A DNA stretch of 64,000 nt from contig CM119267.1 of the NCBI GenBank assembly GCA_051294375.1, positions 22,507,486-22,571,485 of the forward strand, written 5' to 3'. Origin of the DNA: Paraspadella gotoi (taxonomy: Eukaryota; Chaetognatha). The position numbers and the translations under genes were made by a program. Positions 59,905 to 64,000 of the stretch are shown piece by piece. The notes under the pieces were generated by a model, which was not told the origin of the DNA, did not search any database, and worked only from the letters and a program-made list of their open reading frames with translations. Within the stretch, counting starts at the first letter, position 1; the number at the start of each line of letters is the position of its first letter.

Positions 59905-59913
59905 CTTCTCTCT

Positions 59914-59965
<52 letters not shown>

Positions 59966-60110
59966 CTCCTTTTTTCTTTTCCGTCGCAGCGGAACCGAGT
60001 TACAAGCGAAGGCTCTCATTTCGACTCTGTAGGTCTCTAGCATACTTACAAGGGTACTCTCTCTCTCTCTCCTCTCTCCTCCCTCCCCCGCCCTGTCTCT
60101 CTCTCTATCC
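59905..60110. repeat. (CT)n microsatellites
   Basis: Two CT tracts (59905-59970 and 60055-60110) separated by 85 bases. 60120-60210 is CpG-rich without a recognised gene. Confidence 0.93.
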
Positions 60111-60771
60111 ACTCCACACGGGTTAGCGGGGTCGCGCGACGCGGCGCTCGACGGGGCGCGTCCAACGGGGCAGCCGGCGCCCGTCACGGAGCACGACGTC
60201 GGCCCCAGGCTGCGGCTTTCGACTCGATGATTCTCTTTAGATTCTTTTTCAAAGTCGACCCGGATTCGATTGGAACTCTTCTGGGACCGGGATGTAATAC
60301 ATATTTAAGCTCTTAAAGATTCCGGATATTATTTGAATAATCGAATATACCAGTCAAGACATCCGGATATTAGTCTTTTTGTAAAATCAGTATATAATTC
60401 AAAACACAATATTAATTTTTATGTCATCCGCGTTTTAAGTTTTTCAAAACCCGGATGTGATAGGAACCGTTTTCTAGAACACGGAAGTGATTGGAACTCT
60501 CTGCGGACCTCGAGTCTCACGGTCCGTGACTTGGACATGTACCACCTTTTGCCCAATGGGACATCGAAAGGGGAGAGAGGGGGGGGCGTGGAAGGGGGGA
60601 TGAGGAGAGAGAAAGGAGGAAGAGGAAGTGGACCAGAGAGAATAAAAAAAAGAAAAAAAATACATAGAAAGAAAAAAAGGTACTAAAGTGAAAGCTAGAA
60701 AAAGAATATAAAAGAAAAGACTAGGAAAAAACCAAAGAAAAAGAGAGAAAAGGGAAAGAAAGAAAAGAGAT

Positions 60772-60797
60772 AAGGGAGAGAGAGAGAGAGAGAGAGA
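60772..60797. repeat. (GA)n microsatellite abutting a gap
   Basis: GA repeat running into the N gap. Confidence 0.95.
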
Positions 60798-60822
60798 NNN
60801 NNNNNNNNNNNNNNNNNNNNNN
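60798..60822. other. Assembly gap, 25 N
   Basis: 25 N; composition changes across it from GA-rich to ordinary unique sequence. Confidence 0.99.
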
Positions 60823-60885
60823 TGCGGAACAAAAATTTCTAGACGATCTCTTCTACTGCCAGATGGTGCACTATCAAGGGCGGAC
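60823..60885 (+). CDS. Exon 3' end with splice donor, product unknown
   Basis: Open codons run from the gap edge to a consensus donor GTAAGT (60886-60891). The peptide is protein-like (EQKFLDDLFYCQMVHYQGR). I do not recognise the family; the FLDDLF word also occurs at the start of ARID domains, but the following residues do not fit well. If real, the exon begins inside or beyond the gap and the sequence to its right is intron. Confidence 0.35.
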
Positions 60886-60891
60886 GTAAGT

Positions 60892-63150
60892 TCTTCAATG
60901 CGAGACGTGACATGGTGATCTTGATTTCTTGTATTGATTGTTGGTATTGAGAAAGTGTTGTTCATGAGATTTTCCTTTTGTGCATGAGTTTGACAGTTCG
61001 TGATGATTCATCTTCTTCCTTCCATTGTTGTTCTTTTTCTGCCTCGGGATGCGGTTTTAGCTAGACTAAGCATTTATTAATGTCATAATCATTTAATAGC
61101 CATTTTCTCTTATGTTCTTGAATTATTCTACCTTATGTTTTGATATTACTGAAGTTTATGAAATGTCTAGTTTCCAAACATCTATTTAAAGATTAAAATG
61201 ACATCAAATTGTTAACAGGTGAAAGTAATGGGGGTCCTGAGTCTGAATACATTACATTACTGTCCGTCCATGGTTTATTTTTCTCTGATTTCTGATTCCA
61301 GGCAGGCAAGGGTGTCTTTGTCTGTCCTTTTCCATGACTATTTGGGATGCATTGGGCTGGAGGAGTACACGAAATCGAAAGACTTCCTTATCCCATAAGT
61401 TGCTTTGAGCTCAAAATCCGGAGTAACCTTGCTTGTAAACGGATTGCTTTAACAGATAGAGATGTCGATATCATCTGGCTAACGTCGCCTGTATAAAATG
61501 AACTTTCTCATCAATGCTTTTTTATTCTCCTAAGGTGCTGGCTGCTACGAATAAGATGTTAGGATGCATGAACTTGGCATTGGAATTTGGGATAGGCGGG
61601 GTACGAAATTTTTGACTGAGTATTTGGGATACGTAGTCTACCTTTTTGGTACCTGTGAAGCAGAAGTCGTCTTACCACAAATGGTTCTGACTTGTTTGTC
61701 ATGAGTTTTATAGCTAAATTGGATGACACAGACTTTATTCCAACTTCTTATCATCTCGGACTCGGTATCCGTCCACGACGAGAGTTTTGCCTTTTTCTTG
61801 TTCTTTATCCGCTGCCTTTGATTATTTTCATTATCTCATTTGACAGAATTGTCCTTGTTGTCTACAAAAATTACGTTCATCCATGTTTATATTCAACCTG
61901 CATTATTGTCTTCATTAGGCAAATCAGCTCCTTATTTAGGCCGTGTCAATATTTTTTTCTGGCTCTTTATTTTTCGTCTTGTTTTTCTGGGATTAACTTT
62001 CTTCTGGGGTATTTGGGATGGTTTTTGCCCGCGAATGAAATATTTGTGGGTATTGCTTGATTTGGTTCAGGCTTCAACAAAATCCACCAAAGCCAGTCAT
62101 CCGGAGAGGGTGTCTTTGGAGGAGAGGGGGGTGGGCCACTGAGGGAGAAATTTTCTAAGTCAAATGCGGGGTAGACATTGGAGGCTGAGACGAGGAAAAG
62201 TCGAGATTCCGTTCCTTCGTTGTCTTTATTTATTTCACAAACGGGCGGTTTTGCCATTCTGGGGCAGTTTTAATGAGTTTTAATCAAAAAATGAATTTCA
62301 CTGGGAAAAAGGGAAAATGGGAAAGATTATTGGGGTGGTTTGCAAGAAATTTCATATAAAACGGAAGAGACCAATTTATTTGATAGGAAAAGGTAGACCG
62401 ACAAATGAATTATTTGTCTGTAGTGCTTGTTTCAGCCTCGTCAGTTGGCACAAAAGTGGAGCTCATAGATATGAGCGGTGATTGTTGTGCCTATTTTCTC
62501 TTAATAAAGAGAAACCATCATGGGTTTTCCCAGGTTGTGCATATTTCCTGGAACAGGATTTGTAGTGTCATTTTCTTTTTTGTAGGGATTTATTTAAATT
62601 TTTTTTCTAATTCGATCCCATCATTATCAGGATTATTTCGTTCACTTTAATTTCTAATATACCTTTTTTATTTTAGATTTTGATTTCATTAGATTTTTCT
62701 TTCTTTAATGTAAAGGAAATTAATCACTAGTTTTTGTTTACGTTTACGGAAAGTTATTAATTGAGGTTCTCTCGAGGAGGAAGCTGTGATAGGATCTTTT
62801 CCTGGGGAGAGCAGATTATAGAAGCATTAAGGGATTATAATTCACAGCACCAGTTCGTGAAGGGGTGATGGTTTTTCTAGCAACAAAACTATCATCAAGG
62901 TCCAACAATGTGTTTGCTTGATTATTGTTTTCTCAGTTTGAAAACGGGTTTGTTAACTATATTCAGGATCTTCTTCCAGTGAAGGGATGGTAGAATCAAA
63001 AAAAAAATGAGAACGCCGGCGAGAAGTATATCTTTTTTGTTGGGCTCTTGTGGTCATTTGATGAGTGGGGCTTGTGTTGTTGTTTTAGGATTGGTTTTCA
63101 CTTTTGTGCTTTGGGGTGGTTGGATTTTGCTTTTTGTTAAGATGCCGAGG
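60892..63150. other. Intron-like or retroelement-flanking sequence
   Basis: Ordinary unique sequence without microsatellites, unlike the rest of the window. No clear gene; a hydrophobic 122-codon plus frame (61692-62060) and a 96-codon minus frame (62257-61967) are unassigned. Sequence lying 3' of the integrase on the minus strand could include the element's env or LTR region, but I found no LTR ends or polypurine tract. Confidence 0.4.
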
Positions 63151-63159
63151 GTTGAATGT

Positions 63160-64000
63160 AGACGATTTCTGGGGTACTGAGAATGGTTTTAATTGATTGT
63201 GCGTGTTTGCTGTTAGATTTTGAACCATCAGGTTTTTCGCAAAATGTAATTACTGGAGGTGTTCCGTCTTTGTAGTTTCGCTTACTGATAATTGTAGGAG
63301 GGACCGTTCCAAGTTGGGTTAATTTTTCATGAATGTTAGTGGTTGAAATATGTCCCATACTTTGTCACCTTCTCGGTAGGGGCGATTATTTCATTTGTTT
63401 TTCATATTGGTATTTTTGTTTTTTCTTTGGCTTGTTGTATTTCTTTAGTGATTTCTTTTAGAGTGATGTTGAAATTGTTTATTTATTCACTAATGTATTG
63501 TTTAACTGAGGAGTTTTGGATTTTTGGAAGGGGATGATTTTTGTTGATGGGAATGTTGGCCTCATGACCATGTTTCATTGAAAAAAGGGCGTCTGTTTTA
63601 GGGTGCTATGAGGGGTGGTGTTCATGGCATATTGTAGAAATGGCAATTTGCTTCGGCCACTGTTTGTCTTTGTGCAGAAAGGCGTTTTGGTAGCTCTGAC
63701 AAAATTGAACGATTTATCCTTTCTGTGGTTCCTGGACTGCTGGATGCGTATGAGGTTGAATTTGTGATTTATGAATGTTCATAAATTGCAAAGGACCTGC
63801 GTATTGATTTCGTTTTTCAAATCGCCGGCCGCCGTTAATCTGTGGTGAATGATTTCTGGGGACATGTCTGAGAATAGTATTCTTGAAAGCGGTCTGCTAT
63901 TTCTTCAGCTGTCTTCTTTTTGTTGCATAAAGTTATGTCATTTTGTTAAAAAAAGTCAGTGATCACCAAGATATAATTTGAAGCCTCTAAATTGTGAAAG
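63160..64000 (-). mobile_element. Decayed Ty3/gypsy-type retrotransposon integrase
   Basis: Integrase inserts retroelement cDNA into the host genome. On the minus strand, pieces of the catalytic core appear in order. NYILVITDFF holds the first Asp (codon 63957-63955). KKTAEEIADRFQEYYSQ is followed by TTD with the second Asp (63840-63838). GTTERINRSILSEL holds the catalytic Glu (63723-63721). Further on, YREGDKVWDIFQP (63380-63341) is the hallmark of the integrase C-terminal region. The spacing of the two Asp codons is about 39 codons, shorter than usual, so part is deleted. Stops and frame changes occur throughout, so the copy is dead. Reverse transcriptase would lie beyond the right edge. 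It sits antisense to the possible intron at its left. Confidence 0.8.

Noticed and set aside
60120-60210. Ribosomal RNA fragment in a CpG-rich stretch
   Set aside because: GC-rich, but it lacks any conserved rRNA word I can recognise.
60258-60500. Three CGGA..GAT.GGAAC words as an ETS-site array
   Set aside because: Spacing is irregular and the similarity is too loose to separate from chance.

Overview
This window is animal nuclear DNA, most likely from an invertebrate, and it carries clear marks of a draft long-read assembly. The case for an animal rests on three signals. One is a FERM-domain gene of the FARP/Cdep type on the minus strand near 11 kb. Another is a decayed Ty3/gypsy integrase at the right edge. 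The third is the presence of RFX (X-box) type sites. Very dense (CT)n/(GA)n tracts and seven runs of N (five of exactly 25) show that the window is several contigs placed end to end. I cannot name the species.

Layout. 1-1659: end of a first contig, whose last 1.2 kb recurs twice later. 1685-19505: second contig. 19531-38497: third contig. The first 14,202 bases of contigs two and three (1685-15886 and 19531-33732) look identical at a constant offset of 17,846. After that the two run in parallel to about 19505/37593 but differ by many single-base indels, and contig three also has two clean insertions. The FERM gene lies inside the duplicated block, so it appears twice (10850-11965 and 28696-29811). 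It is broken by about a dozen frameshifts that both copies share, so the duplication is most simply one contig used twice.

37600-42375: microsatellite-rich DNA with two sized gaps, one copy of a small dispersed repeat, and a 57-bp tandem duplication. 42376-51371: a large inverted repeat. Its 2.8-kb arms each hold a long polypyrimidine/polypurine tract and end inward in a 66-bp minisatellite whose units nearly all carry a near-consensus RFX X-box (about 20 units in the left arm, about 10 in the right). 51372-60797: AT-rich, mostly non-coding sequence with a G-rich cluster, a 30-bp minisatellite, a perfect X-box next to a CpG-rich palindromic segment, and more CT tracts. 60823-64000: a short exon-like end with a consensus splice donor, then about 3 kb of intron-like sequence containing the antisense remains of a Ty3/gypsy pol gene.

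How it fits together. The only gene recognised by family is the FARP-like FERM gene. Most other long open frames are translations of CT/GA tracts, minisatellites or GC-rich DNA and are left out. The most interesting biology is in the repeats: a dispersed element with a hairpin kept by paired changes, and an inverted-repeat locus with an X-box array.
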